Shown piece after piece: positions 45,362 to 54,310 of a stretch of 64,000 bases of DNA (positions within the stretch are counted from its first letter, which is position 1; each line of letters starts with the position of its first letter). The stretch is from Tous-C4FEB sp044356555 (lineage in GTDB: Bacteria; Verrucomicrobiota; Verrucomicrobiia; Opitutales; Opitutaceae). Location: assembly GCA_044356555.1 (NCBI GenBank), contig JBIKWB010000025.1, positions 1 through 64,000 of the forward strand, written 5' to 3'. A model generated the notes under the pieces. That model had not been told where the DNA came from, did no database searches, and worked only from the letters and a program-made list of their open reading frames with translations. The translations under genes were made by a program, and so were the position numbers.

Positions 45362-46143
45362 ACTTTGCCCCGCAACCACACCCAGAGGTAACCGATGCGT
45401 TCACGCACGGCGGCGGTGCTACGCTCGAGGGAGGCGACATCCCAGTCGACATCGCTCCAGTAAAATTCCGGGCTCGGCCGCGCGGTGTAGTCAGTTGGGC
45501 ACGGCAAGACATCAACCCCGGCGCGTCGGAAGAGAGCGGCGGCCCGGGGCAGGTGCCATGCGGTGGTCACGAGAGCGACCGGGGCTTGGCCGACCAAAGC
45601 CGCGACCTCACGAGCCTCGTCCTCCGTATCGCGGCCGGCTTCCGCATAAACGATGCGGCCCGGATCGATCCCGAGTTGGACCGCGACGCGGCCCAGAACC
45701 GCGGCGTGGGTCGGATAGCCGGGTCGTCCGCCGCCGTTGACCACCAGTTTCGCGCCGGGCAGGAGTCGCAGCAGGCGGACGCCCTCGGTGATGCGGGCGA
45801 GAGCGGCGGAGGAAAGCTGGTTGTTGGCAGAGAACCCCGGGGAGTCGGAGTGCCCGCTGCCCAGCACTACGACAAACCGGCACCGCGCCAACTCCGCCGG
45901 TAAGGGAGCGTTGGCCTTGAGCTCCGGGATTGGGGCGAACGTTAATTCAATGGGCTGGACGAGCCAGGTACTCACGACCTTGTTGGAAAACAAACCAAGC
46001 AGCACGGTGCCGGCGATGAGCAGCCAACGCCCCAATCGGGCGCGTCGGGAGAAGAGCAGGATCACCAAGCCGACCGTCAGCAGCGTCAGGCAGAAAGGTA
46101 GAGGCATGAGCCAAAAGGAGACGAATTTCTTGAGCCAGAACAT
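45358..46143 (-). CDS. YdcF/ElyC-family (DUF218) membrane protein
   Basis: A 261-residue protein with two N-terminal membrane helices (about residues 11-29 and 38-56) and a DUF218 domain with VVVLGSGHS (about residue 91), GGRPGYPTHAAV, DTEDEAREVA and VTTAWHLPRAAALF. ElyC/SanA relatives affect envelope integrity and peptidoglycan precursor use. It is divergent from the sugar ABC operon. Confidence 0.85.
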   Translation of the reverse strand: MFWLKKFVSFWLMPLPFCLTLLTVGLVILLFSRRARLGRWLLIAGTVLLGLFSNKVVSTWLVQPIELTFAPIPELKANAPLPAELARCRFVVVLGSGHSDSPGFSANNQLSSAALARITEGVRLLRLLPGAKLVVNGGGRPGYPTHAAVLGRVAVQLGIDPGRIVYAEAGRDTEDEAREVAALVGQAPVALVTTAWHLPRAAALFRRAGVDVLPCPTDYTARPSPEFYWSDVDWDVASLERSTAAVRERIGYLWVWLRGKV

Positions 46144-46333
46144 GGACCACTGAAAGCAAGGGACCGGCGGCCCGGCGAGCTTGGAGCGCGGGTGGCCTAA
46201 AGCTGAAAATGGCCATCAAACGGGCCAGAATATCCATTCGGCGCGCGGTTGCACCGTGCTAAGCTGCTGACGGGAAAATTTCGGATCGCACCGGGACGAC
46301 GTTTTCTTCTCCTTCGAAGCCTCCCCGTACCCT

Positions 46334-47311
46334 ATGAAGAAAATCCTGTCGATCTGCCTTGGAATGTTGAGTGCTGCCGCGGTCGCGACCGCCGCGGACA
46401 CCTACCAAATTGCCGTGATCCCAAAAGGGACGACGCACGAATTCTGGAAGTCGATCCACGCCGGAGCTCATAAGGCCCGGATGGAACTTGCGACGCAGGG
46501 CATCATGGTGAACGTGATTTGGAAAGGCCCGCTCAAGGAGGATGACCGGGAGCAGCAAGTTCAGGTCGTGGAGAATTTTATCGGCCGACGCGTGGATGGC
46601 ATGGTGTTGGCGCCGCTGGATCGGCGGGCGTTGGTCGGACCGGTAGAGACGGCGGCGCGGGGCAAGATCCCGGTCGTGATCATCGACTCCGGCTTGGCGA
46701 CGGATAAAATTGCGAGCTTCGTGTCGACCGACAACCGCGAGGGCGGTCGGATCGCCGGGCGCAATCTTGGGAAATTGCTCGGGGGAAAAGGGAATGTGGT
46801 TATGCTCCGTCTCCAAGTTGGCTCGGCCAGCACGGAAGAACGCGAAGAAGGGTTTCTTGAAGTCATGAAGAAAGACTTCCCCGGGATCCGCCTGCTCTCG
46901 ACCGACCAACACGGCGGTGCGACCCGTGACACGGCAAAACGGGTCTCCGAGAATCTGCTCAGTCGTTTCGGTCGTGAGGTGAACGGTATTTTCACCTGCA
47001 ATGAATCGACGACGGCCGGCATGTTGCTGGCGCTCCGCGACGCCGGGCTCGCCGGTAAGGTGAAGCTTGTCGGCTTTGATTCCGGCGAAACGCTCAATGC
47101 CGGTTTGAAGTCGGGCGATATCGCCGGCCTTGTGGTGCAGAATCCGCTCAACATGGGCTACCTCGGCGTGAAGACCGTGGTCGCGGTGATTCGCGGAGAG
47201 AAAGTGCCGGCCCAGATCGACACGGGAGTCGGGTTCGTCACGAAGGAAAACTTCAATGATCCGGCGATGGCCGATATCGTGAATCCTCCGTTGGCGAAGT
47301 ATTTGAAGTGA
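46334..47311 (+). CDS. Sugar ABC transporter substrate-binding protein (RbsB-like)
   Basis: A 325-residue periplasmic binding protein of the type I fold. The signal peptide (about residues 1-21) is followed by YQIAVIPKGTTHEFWKSIHAGAHKA, typical of ribose/galactose binding proteins. The core includes GMVLAPLDRRALV, VSTDNREGGRIAGR and FTCNESTTAGML. It starts an operon with an ATPase (RbsA-like) and permease (RbsC-like). The substrate, likely a pentose, hexose or autoinducer-type sugar, cannot be told from sequence. Confidence 0.9.
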   Translation: MKKILSICLGMLSAAAVATAADTYQIAVIPKGTTHEFWKSIHAGAHKARMELATQGIMVNVIWKGPLKEDDREQQVQVVENFIGRRVDGMVLAPLDRRALVGPVETAARGKIPVVIIDSGLATDKIASFVSTDNREGGRIAGRNLGKLLGGKGNVVMLRLQVGSASTEEREEGFLEVMKKDFPGIRLLSTDQHGGATRDTAKRVSENLLSRFGREVNGIFTCNESTTAGMLLALRDAGLAGKVKLVGFDSGETLNAGLKSGDIAGLVVQNPLNMGYLGVKTVVAVIRGEKVPAQIDTGVGFVTKENFNDPAMADIVNPPLAKYLK

Positions 47312-47312
47312 G

Positions 47313-48806
47313 ATGTCCGACGTCCGCCTCCGCCTCACGGCGATCCAGAAAAGCTTTGGCGCCACCCGGGCGTTGAAGAGCGTTTCGCTGGAGATCGCGC
47401 CGGGCGAAGTGCACGCGATCATCGGTGAGAACGGCGCGGGCAAGAGCACCCTGATGAAGATCCTCAGCGGTGCTTATGGAGCGGACGCGGGCACGATGAA
47501 TCTGAGCGGGTTGCCTTACCTGCCGGAGAATCCCCATGACGCCCGGCTCAAGGGTGTGGCGATGATCTACCAAGAGCTGAATCTTGCGCTGCACCTGAGT
47601 GCGCAGGAAAACATTCTGCTGGGGGCCGAATCGGCCCGGGCGGGCTGGATCGACCGCAAGACTTCCCGGGATCGGGCGCAAGCGGCGCTCGCCCAGCTCG
47701 GCCATGAGGGGCTCAATCTGGACCGGTTGGCCGGCGATTTTTCGATCGCCGAGCAGCAGATCATCGAGATTGCGCGGGCTCTGCTGATCTCGCCCCAAGT
47801 GCTGATCATGGACGAGCCAACGAGCAGTCTCACGCAGGCCGACACCGAGAAGCTCTTTGCGACGATTGCCCGGCTCCGGGCCCGGGGCGTGAGCATCATC
47901 TACATCAGCCATTTCCTGGAAGAGTGCCGTCTCATTGCGGACCGTTACACGGTGCTCAAAGACGGCGAAACGGTCGGTTCCGGCGAAATGGCCGGGGCCA
48001 GTCTCGACCGCATCGTGACGTTGATGACGGGACGTGAAGTGAAAGACCTTTATCCGCGCACGGCGCACCCGATGGGGGCCGTGGTGCTTGAGGTGAAGGC
48101 GGTGGCGAGCAAGCCGCGGCTGAGGCAGGCGACCTTGCAACTGCGCGCCGGGGAAGTTTTCGGTCTGGGCGGGCTGATCGGCGCCGGGCGCACGGATTTA
48201 CTGCGCGCGATTTTCGGCCTCGATGATTTGGCGGCGGGTGAGGTCTGCATTCTCGGTGCGCCGAATCGAGCGGTAGAGCCAAAGAATCGCTGGGGGCAGG
48301 GGGTGGGCTTTTTGAGTGAGAACCGCAAAGAGGAAGGCCTGATGCTGAATCAGACCATCACCGACAATCTTACGCTCACGAAGCTGGGCGCTTTTGGCCG
48401 GATGGGTTGGATCAACGGTGCCCGGCAGGAAGCCGTGGCACAGCGCTGGGTCGGTGAGTTGCGCGTAAAGTGCCGCGATGCCGGGCAGTTGATCGGAGAG
48501 CTTTCAGGTGGTAATCAGCAAAAAGTGGCTTTGGCGCGGCTGCTGGAGCACCCGGCGCGGATTTTTTTACTCGATGAACCGACGCGCGGCATCGACGTGG
48601 GCAGCAAAGCGCAAATCTACCAATTGGTGAGCGAGCTCGCGGCGGCGGGGAAAGCCGTGGTGGTGGTGAGTTCCTATCTGCCGGAGTTGCTGGGGATGTG
48701 CGACACGATCGGCGTGATGTGCCGCGGAGAGCTCACGGCGGTGCGGCCGCGGGCCGAGTGGAGCGAGACTGAGATCATGCGCGCGGCCACGGGGAGCGCC
48801 GGTTGA
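47313..48806 (+). CDS. Sugar ABC transporter ATPase (RbsA/MglA-like)
   Basis: A 497-residue double-ATPase protein. The N-terminal domain has Walker A GENGAGKSTLM, signature-region FSIAEQQIIEIARAL and Walker B LIMDEPTSSLT. The second domain has a degenerate first loop (GLIGAGRTDLL), then LSGGNQQKVALARLLEH and LLDEPTRGIDVG, as in all RbsA-type proteins. It follows the binding protein by one base. ATG 47313 is used. The permease starts 7 bp later. Confidence 0.92.
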   Translation: MSDVRLRLTAIQKSFGATRALKSVSLEIAPGEVHAIIGENGAGKSTLMKILSGAYGADAGTMNLSGLPYLPENPHDARLKGVAMIYQELNLALHLSAQENILLGAESARAGWIDRKTSRDRAQAALAQLGHEGLNLDRLAGDFSIAEQQIIEIARALLISPQVLIMDEPTSSLTQADTEKLFATIARLRARGVSIIYISHFLEECRLIADRYTVLKDGETVGSGEMAGASLDRIVTLMTGREVKDLYPRTAHPMGAVVLEVKAVASKPRLRQATLQLRAGEVFGLGGLIGAGRTDLLRAIFGLDDLAAGEVCILGAPNRAVEPKNRWGQGVGFLSENRKEEGLMLNQTITDNLTLTKLGAFGRMGWINGARQEAVAQRWVGELRVKCRDAGQLIGELSGGNQQKVALARLLEHPARIFLLDEPTRGIDVGSKAQIYQLVSELAAAGKAVVVVSSYLPELLGMCDTIGVMCRGELTAVRPRAEWSETEIMRAATGSAG

Positions 48807-48813
48807 ATTTCCG

Positions 48814-49773
48814 ATGAAAGAAATCTCTAGAGTTATGCTGGCAAAAGGCGGCCCGTTTATCGGGCTGATTTTGGTGATCGTGCTTTTTTCAATTCCGGCG
48901 GAGACGCGGGAATTTTTTCTCACCTACAATAATTTCAAGATCATCTTCACGCAGACGGTCATTGTGGCGATCGGCGCGCTCGGGATGACGATGATTATTG
49001 TGAGTGGCGGAATTGACCTGTCTGTCGGTTCAAGCATCGCGCTTACGAGTGTGGCGGGCGCGCAGCTGATTCAGCGCGGGTGGGCGCCGATTCCGGTGTT
49101 GCTGGCGATGGTGGCGGTCGGGGCGTTGATCGGACTTTTGAACGGCACGGCGATCGCTGGCCTGCGCATGACCCCGTTTATCATCACACTGGGGACGCTC
49201 GGCGTGGCGCGCGGCTCGGCCAAGTGGATGGCGGACAACCAGACGGTGAACTACGACAACTCGCCCATCAATGGCTGGATGACGACGGTCGACCCTTTTG
49301 GCCACGCGTTGCCGGCGGGGGTTTGGGTGACGCTGGGCTTGGCGGTACTGACCGCGATTCTGTTGCGAAAAACGGTTTTTGGGCGGCATGTCTTTGCTTT
49401 GGGATCGAACGAAGCGACCGCAAGGCTGTGCGGCATCGCGACGACGCGGTTGAAGGTGGCCATTTACACCTTGGCTGGAGCGTTTTTCGGACTCGCGGGT
49501 TTGTTTCAGCTTTCGCGGCTGAGGCAGGGTGATCCTACCGTAGCGGTGGGGCTGGAACTCGACATCATCGCGTCGGTAATCATCGGTGGGGCGAGTCTCA
49601 GCGGCGGCGTCGGGACGATCTTGGGCTCGATGATCGGGGCGTTGATCATGGCTGTGCTGCGCAATGGATCGCAGCAGATGGGCTGGCCCACTTATTTTCA
49701 GGAAATCATTATTGGATTGGTGATCATCGTGGCGGTCTTTTTGGACCGGTTACGGCAAGGTCGGCAGGCGTAA
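48814..49773 (+). CDS. Sugar ABC transporter permease (RbsC-like)
   Basis: A 319-residue inner-membrane permease with about eight to ten helices. The family segments IVSGGIDLSVGSSIALTSV (about residue 65), GSNEATARLCGI and SLSGGVGTILGSMIGALIMA are present. It completes the binding protein-ATPase-permease operon. The tRNA-His gene follows 85 bp downstream. Confidence 0.92.
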   Translation: MKEISRVMLAKGGPFIGLILVIVLFSIPAETREFFLTYNNFKIIFTQTVIVAIGALGMTMIIVSGGIDLSVGSSIALTSVAGAQLIQRGWAPIPVLLAMVAVGALIGLLNGTAIAGLRMTPFIITLGTLGVARGSAKWMADNQTVNYDNSPINGWMTTVDPFGHALPAGVWVTLGLAVLTAILLRKTVFGRHVFALGSNEATARLCGIATTRLKVAIYTLAGAFFGLAGLFQLSRLRQGDPTVAVGLELDIIASVIIGGASLSGGVGTILGSMIGALIMAVLRNGSQQMGWPTYFQEIIIGLVIIVAVFLDRLRQGRQA

Positions 49774-49815
49774 GGGGAATGGGTCGCACGTGTGGGCGCG
49801 GGGAGGAACTCGGCC

Positions 49816-49844
49816 TTGACAGTGAAAGGTCGGCTCGCGAATTT
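49816..49844 (+). promoter_or_regulatory. Possible sigma70-type promoter of tRNA-His
   Basis: TTGACA at 49816-49821, a 17-bp spacer, and GAATTT at 49839-49844. The -35 box is perfect but the -10 box is weak. It lies 14 bp ahead of the tRNA. Confidence 0.4.
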
Positions 49845-49858
49845 CTTCCCCTCTGCAC

Positions 49859-49936
49859 GGCGGCCATAGCTCAGTTGGTTAGAGCACAAGATTGTGATTC
49901 TTGGGGTCGCGGGTTCGAATCCCGTTGGCCGCCCCA
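49859..49936 (+). tRNA. tRNA-His(GTG)
   Basis: The 78-base cloverleaf has acceptor arms GCGGCCA and TGGCCGC, an extra 5' G (G-1) opposite C73, and an encoded CCA end. These are all features of tRNA-His. The anticodon GTG is at 49894-49896, and the T arm GGGTTCGAATCCC is standard. It is intact. Its 3' 49 bases are repeated at the far end of the island. Confidence 0.97.
49888..49936 (+). repeat. attL: 49-bp direct repeat within tRNA-His
   Basis: The 3' 49 bases of tRNA-His (from the anticodon stem to CCA) occur again, perfectly, at 63785-63833. This is the expected crossover segment of a tyrosine recombinase that integrated at the tRNA and restored its 3' end. Confidence 0.95.
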
Positions 49937-49962
49937 TTTTAAAAGCAGATGTTGGTTAGGAG

Positions 49963-49985
49963 TTTACGAAGCGAAATTTCGTAAA
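49963..49985. repeat. Inverted repeat just inside attL
   Basis: Perfect 8-bp arms, TTTACGAA (49963-49970) and TTCGTAAA (49978-49985), with a 7-base spacer, 27 bp inside the attL core. It could be an excisionase or integrase binding site, or a hairpin that ends tRNA transcription. Confidence 0.5.
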
Positions 49986-50017
49986 TCCCAAGAGTTTTAT
50001 TGAGGAAATTGAGAGTG

Positions 50018-50039
50018 GGTGTCCCCTTGGTGTCCCCTT
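50018..50039 (+). repeat. Tandem 11-bp repeats, candidate integrase arm sites
   Basis: Two exact head-to-tail copies of GGTGTCCCCTT at 50018-50028 and 50029-50039. Related copies lie at 63619-63629 (inverted, exact) and 63648-63658 (one mismatch) near the other end. The placement, about 80-170 bp inside both att cores, fits arm-type sites for a tyrosine recombinase. Confidence 0.55.
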
Positions 50040-50199
50040 ATTTTCGTCGCCCGATATGCTACGGGACTCGGCTTAGGTCGCTGCATTGAGGTCGCCGGTC
50101 AGTGAATCACGGCGCGTGTGAGGCCATCGACTTTGATTAACCTGATCTGTTCGCCTGCGGGCTTGGTGATCGCTTAGCTCCAATCGGTTACGCTCGTCG

Positions 50200-50226
50200 T
50201 GTAACTTAATGAGGGGTTAAGTTACA
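50200..50226. promoter_or_regulatory. 27-bp palindrome, possible operator
   Basis: Perfect 10-bp arms, TGTAACTTAA (50200-50209) and TTAAGTTACA (50217-50226), around a 7-base spacer. It lies 400 bp before hsdR. The symmetry suits a dimeric regulator; no T run follows to suggest a terminator. Confidence 0.45.
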
Positions 50227-50623
50227 ACGTGTTTTTCAAGGCGGGGTAGGGGGCTCCGGGGTTTTGTTTTTCACCGGGGGTGGGTAGTAGTATGCTGTGC
50301 GTCCAAACTTTTTTAAATCCCCGCGCACGGGCGGTCTAGACGCCATCGACTCGCTGAATCATGCGAATCTACCGAAATAGGTAGGGCGGTTATCGTCTCT
50401 CAGATGATGAACGACTCTATTTTTTAGGTTGGAGCGAGTCGGCTGGAAAAGATCGCGCGAGAGTCGAATCATAAGCGCTTTGCGTCTCGCGTCGCGTTTT
50501 TCTTTCAATCACCACGGTTCGTGCTCGATGAGAATTACCTCCTGCTAACCCGGTCTCGATCGAAGCGCTGAAATTTTTTTTACGCGGTTTCGGCCGCAAT
50601 TCCTCCACCCTCCGCTTCGCCCC

Positions 50624-52990
50624 ATGAACAAAAAATCCCTCACGGAGACGGATATTCGGACAAAGTTCATCACCCCTGCCATCTTAGGTGCAACCGGGGG
50701 GAAGTGGAACGTGATGACCCAAGTCCGCGAAGAGGTTTTTTTCACCAAGGGCCGCGTCATCGTCCGCGGGAAGACCGTCAAACGCGGCGACGCGAAGAAG
50801 GCCGACTACCTCCTCGACTATAAGCCCAACCTCACCCTCGCCGTCGTCGAGGCGAAGGACAACAAGCACGCGGTCGGCGCAGGCATGCAACAGGCCCTCG
50901 AATACGCCGAGACGCTCGACGTCCCGTTTGCCTACAGCTCCAACGGCGACGCTTTCCTTGAGCACGATCGCACGGTCAAGAGCGGCCCCGTCACCCGCGA
51001 GATTCCGCTCGATCAATTTCCTTCCGCCGAGGAGCTCTGGGTCCGCTACTGCGCCGCCAAGGGCTACTCCGCCAGCCAGACCGTCATCGCCACCCAGGAC
51101 TACTACGACGACGGCTCCAAGAAATCGCCGCGCTATTACCAGCTCATCGCCATCAACCGCACCGTCGACGCCATCGCGCGCGGCGTTGACCGCATCCTCC
51201 TCGTGATGGCCACCGGCACCGGCAAGACCTACACTGCCTTCCAGATCATCTGGCGCCTCTGGAAATCCGGCGCGAAGAAACGCATCCTCTTCCTCGTCGA
51301 CCGCAACATCCTCGCCGACCAGACCAAGACCAACGATTTCAAGCCGTTCGGTCAGGCGATGACGAAGATCACCAACCGCACCGTCGACAAAGCCTTCGAG
51401 ATTTACCTCTGCCTCTATCAAGCCGTCACCGGCACCGAGGCGGAGCAAAACATCTACACCCAGTTCTCGCCCGATTTCTTCGACCTGATCGTCGTCGATG
51501 AGTGTCACCGCGGCAGCGCCGCCGATGACGCCGCGTGGCGCAAGGTCCTCGAATATTTTTCCTCCGCCACGCAGATCGGCCTCACCGCCACGCCGAAGGA
51601 GACCAAGGAAATCTCCAACATCGAATACTTCGGCGACCCGATCTACACCTACTCGCTCCGCCAAGGCATCTCCGACGGCTTCCTCGCCCCCTACAAAGTC
51701 GTCCGCATCGGTTTCGACCGCGACCTCGACGGCTGGCGTCCCGAGGCTGGTCAGACCGACAAACACGGCCAGCTCATCGAGGACCGCGAATACAATGCCA
51801 CCGACTACGACCGGAATCTCATCCTCGAAAAGCGCACCACTCTCGTCGCCGCCAAGGTCACCGAGTTCCTGAAGGCCACCAACCGTTTCGCGAAGACCAT
51901 CATCTTCTGCGAAAACATCGATCACGCCGAGCGCATGCGGCAAGCGATGGTCAACGCCAACCCCGACCTCGCCGCCGCCAACGCCAAATACGTCATGCGC
52001 ATCACCGGCGACAACGACGAGGGCAAGGCCCAGCTCGACAACTTCATCGACCCCGAGTCCACGTATCCCGTGATCGCCTGCACGTCCCGGCTCATGAGCA
52101 CCGGCGTCGATGCGCAGACCTGCCATCTCATCGTGCTCGACCGCCGCATCGCCTCGATGACGGAGTTCAAACAGATCATCGGCCGCGGCACGCGCATCAA
52201 CGAGGACTACAACAAATTCTATTTCACGATCATGGATTTCCGGCAGGCGACCGCGCTCTTTGCCGACCCGGATTTCGACGGAGATCCGGTCCAGATCTAC
52301 GAGCCACGCCCCGATGAGCCGCCAGTGCCTCCCGACGACATCATCGATCCCGGCCAAGACTATCCTCCCGATAATGTCCTGGTCGATCCGCCACTCCTTG
52401 AAGAGACACCCCCCGGTTCACCCGCGACCAAGTATTACGTCGACAACGTCTTGGTCCGCGTCGCCACCGAGCGCGTTCAGTATCTCGACGCCAGCGGCAA
52501 GCTCATCACTGAGTCCTTGAAGGACTATTCGCGTAAGACGGTGCGCCAGTCTTACGCCTCGCTCGACGAATTCCTGACGGTGTGGAACGACGCCGAAAAG
52601 AAGCAGGCCATCTTGGATGAACTATCGGCCAAGGGCATCTTCCTCGACGAGCTCGCCGAACAAGTGGGCCGCGACTACGATGCCTTCGATCTCATCTGCC
52701 ACGTCGCTTTCGATGCTCCGCCGCTCACGCGCAAGGAGCGCGCCGAAAGCGTGAAGAAGCGCAACGTCTTCGCCAAATATGGGGCCAAGTCCCGCGCCGT
52801 GCTCGATGCCCTGCTCCAGAAATACGCCGATAGCGGGCTGAAGAGCGTGGAGTCCTTGGAAATCCTCAAAGTTGATCCGCTCAGCTCGCTCGGCACACCG
52901 ATTGAGATCATCGGAGTTTTCGGCGGCAAATCGGCCTACCTCGCTGCGGTTAGCGAGCTTGAGGCAGCTCTCTACACCAAGGCCGCCTAA
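50624..52990 (+). CDS. hsdR: Type I restriction enzyme, R subunit
   Basis: HsdR is the translocase-nuclease of type I restriction complexes (R2M2S). Its N-terminal nuclease has D61 and E76-A-K78 (the D-EXK pattern). Helicase motif I GTGKT is at 198-202 and the DECH box at 292-295. Motif III-VI elements include LTATPKETKE and QIIGRGTR. The 788-residue length fits the shorter EcoEI-like group rather than EcoKI (about 1170). The frame is unbroken with all catalytic residues present, so it should be functional. The stop shares a base with the next gene's start (TAATG). Codon use is strongly C-ending, unlike the neighbouring chromosome. Confidence 0.94.
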   Translation: MNKKSLTETDIRTKFITPAILGATGGKWNVMTQVREEVFFTKGRVIVRGKTVKRGDAKKADYLLDYKPNLTLAVVEAKDNKHAVGAGMQQALEYAETLDVPFAYSSNGDAFLEHDRTVKSGPVTREIPLDQFPSAEELWVRYCAAKGYSASQTVIATQDYYDDGSKKSPRYYQLIAINRTVDAIARGVDRILLVMATGTGKTYTAFQIIWRLWKSGAKKRILFLVDRNILADQTKTNDFKPFGQAMTKITNRTVDKAFEIYLCLYQAVTGTEAEQNIYTQFSPDFFDLIVVDECHRGSAADDAAWRKVLEYFSSATQIGLTATPKETKEISNIEYFGDPIYTYSLRQGISDGFLAPYKVVRIGFDRDLDGWRPEAGQTDKHGQLIEDREYNATDYDRNLILEKRTTLVAAKVTEFLKATNRFAKTIIFCENIDHAERMRQAMVNANPDLAAANAKYVMRITGDNDEGKAQLDNFIDPESTYPVIACTSRLMSTGVDAQTCHLIVLDRRIASMTEFKQIIGRGTRINEDYNKFYFTIMDFRQATALFADPDFDGDPVQIYEPRPDEPPVPPDDIIDPGQDYPPDNVLVDPPLLEETPPGSPATKYYVDNVLVRVATERVQYLDASGKLITESLKDYSRKTVRQSYASLDEFLTVWNDAEKKQAILDELSAKGIFLDELAEQVGRDYDAFDLICHVAFDAPPLTRKERAESVKKRNVFAKYGAKSRAVLDALLQKYADSGLKSVESLEILKVDPLSSLGTPIEIIGVFGGKSAYLAAVSELEAALYTKAA

Positions 52991-54249
52991 TGCCCGGTCC
53001 CTCCACCATCGATGGCGATTACGCTGCGCTCAATGAGCTCATCGTCAATTGCCCGGATTTCGGAAAACTTGAAGCCCTGCTAGGAGGCTTCAATTTATTC
53101 CGGGTGCTCGCTTTTGAGCACGGGGAAATCCGCCACTCCAACGTGCTCGCTTGGATCTTGGATCCTGGCGAATCGCACGGCCTGGACTCGTCTTTTCTCC
53201 AGAAATGGCTGATGCGAGTGATCCATGAATCGTCCGGCCACACTGCCGCCGTTATCACCCCCGTAGATATCGACGCATGGCAGCTGGTCGACGTGGAGGT
53301 CCGGCGCGAATGGCAGAACATCGACGTTCTGCTGATTCTCAATTTTTCCTGTGGAAAGCAGTGGATTGTAAGCATCGAGAACAAGATCAACTCCGTGCAG
53401 CACTCCAATCAATTGGCGCGCTACCGGAGTGTCGTGGAGAGGTCATTTCCGGACGCTGCGCGGAGGCTCTTTCTCTTTCTCACCAAGAGTAAAGAAGCAC
53501 CAGAGGATAAAACCTACCTGCCCGCCTCCTACACGCAGGTGCATCAGGTTCTCAAAGAATGCTTGGCGAGCCGGAGTCATGCGATTGGCAGCGAGCCGAA
53601 GGTCCTGCTCGAAAATTATCTCCGGCTATTGGAGGAAAAATTTATGGATGAATCCGAAATCGCCCGAACCGCGCTGCGTATCTACCAGCAACATCGTCGG
53701 GCGCTGGACGTGCTCTTTGAGCACCGCCCCGATAACCTCCGCAAAGCGTCTGACAGAATTAGGAAGTTGCTCGAAGAAAATGCCGCCCATCTTGGGATCG
53801 TCATGGAGCCATGCACCAAAACGACCATTCGCTTTATCCCCGTCGCATGGAATCATCCCGGCAATTCCCACGGTGCGGGCTGGGCGGGAACAAATCGGAC
53901 AGTGCTCTTTGAGATGAATCTCAGCGGGAAACGTCCTTATCTGTCTATGATTGTCGGGAAAGCGCCGGCGGAATGGATTGCGCCCCTTTGGGAGCGTTCC
54001 GGCTCCGCTCCATTTCAAAGGAGAAAGTTGAAAACGCGTCCGGACAGCTGGTGTTATCTCCACACCGCACAGGGGCCGAATATCTCCCTTGAGGACGACG
54101 AGGAGCTCGAAGATCCGAACGATCTCGCACAGAGAATTTACGACTGGTGCGTCCGCTCCTATCAGGAAGCCAACACGCAAGCTGTGATTCAGATTGTCGC
54201 CGGCGAGCTTCCTAATTTGGACGGGCGCTTTATTGCCGCATCCGTCTAG
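52990..54249 (+). CDS. PD-(D/E)XK nuclease superfamily protein (PDDEXK_4 type)
   Basis: A 419-residue protein with the PDDEXK_4 family pattern: HSNVLAWILDPGESHGLDSSFL (about residues 49-70) and a nuclease core with D112 (ID in EWQNIDVLL) and E130-N-K132. The C-terminal half (about residues 230-419) is unrelated to any fold I recognise. It sits inside the type I operon between hsdR and hsdM, overlapping hsdR by one base and running to within 61 bp of hsdM. That placement implies a linked role in defence, either as an extra nuclease or as a regulator of restriction. Neither role is proven by the sequence. Confidence 0.82.
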   Translation: MPGPSTIDGDYAALNELIVNCPDFGKLEALLGGFNLFRVLAFEHGEIRHSNVLAWILDPGESHGLDSSFLQKWLMRVIHESSGHTAAVITPVDIDAWQLVDVEVRREWQNIDVLLILNFSCGKQWIVSIENKINSVQHSNQLARYRSVVERSFPDAARRLFLFLTKSKEAPEDKTYLPASYTQVHQVLKECLASRSHAIGSEPKVLLENYLRLLEEKFMDESEIARTALRIYQQHRRALDVLFEHRPDNLRKASDRIRKLLEENAAHLGIVMEPCTKTTIRFIPVAWNHPGNSHGAGWAGTNRTVLFEMNLSGKRPYLSMIVGKAPAEWIAPLWERSGSAPFQRRKLKTRPDSWCYLHTAQGPNISLEDDEELEDPNDLAQRIYDWCVRSYQEANTQAVIQIVAGELPNLDGRFIAASV

Positions 54250-54310
54250 CGGCCAATCCCACGTTCTTTCCTTCTCTCAACCCTCAGCTCTCGACTCTCA
54301 ACTCAGACCG

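Larger units (their letters stand above)
49937..50623 (+). other. 687-bp left-end regulatory region of the island
   Basis: No gene is supported. It contains the inverted repeat at 49963-49985, the tandem 11-bp repeats at 50018-50039 and a palindrome at 50200-50226. It presumably also contains the hsdR promoter. Composition becomes more AT-rich in short patches. Confidence 0.6.

Noticed and set aside
49698..49937. Minus-strand frame reading the known GRPTGFEPATP-type peptide across the tRNA
   Set aside because: This is a common false translation of tRNA antisense sequence. The attR copy gives a similar artefact.
50684..52357. A 557-codon open frame on the minus strand inside hsdR
   Set aside because: It is antisense to a clear HsdR with all motifs; long shadows are expected in this GC-rich, C-ending codon pattern.
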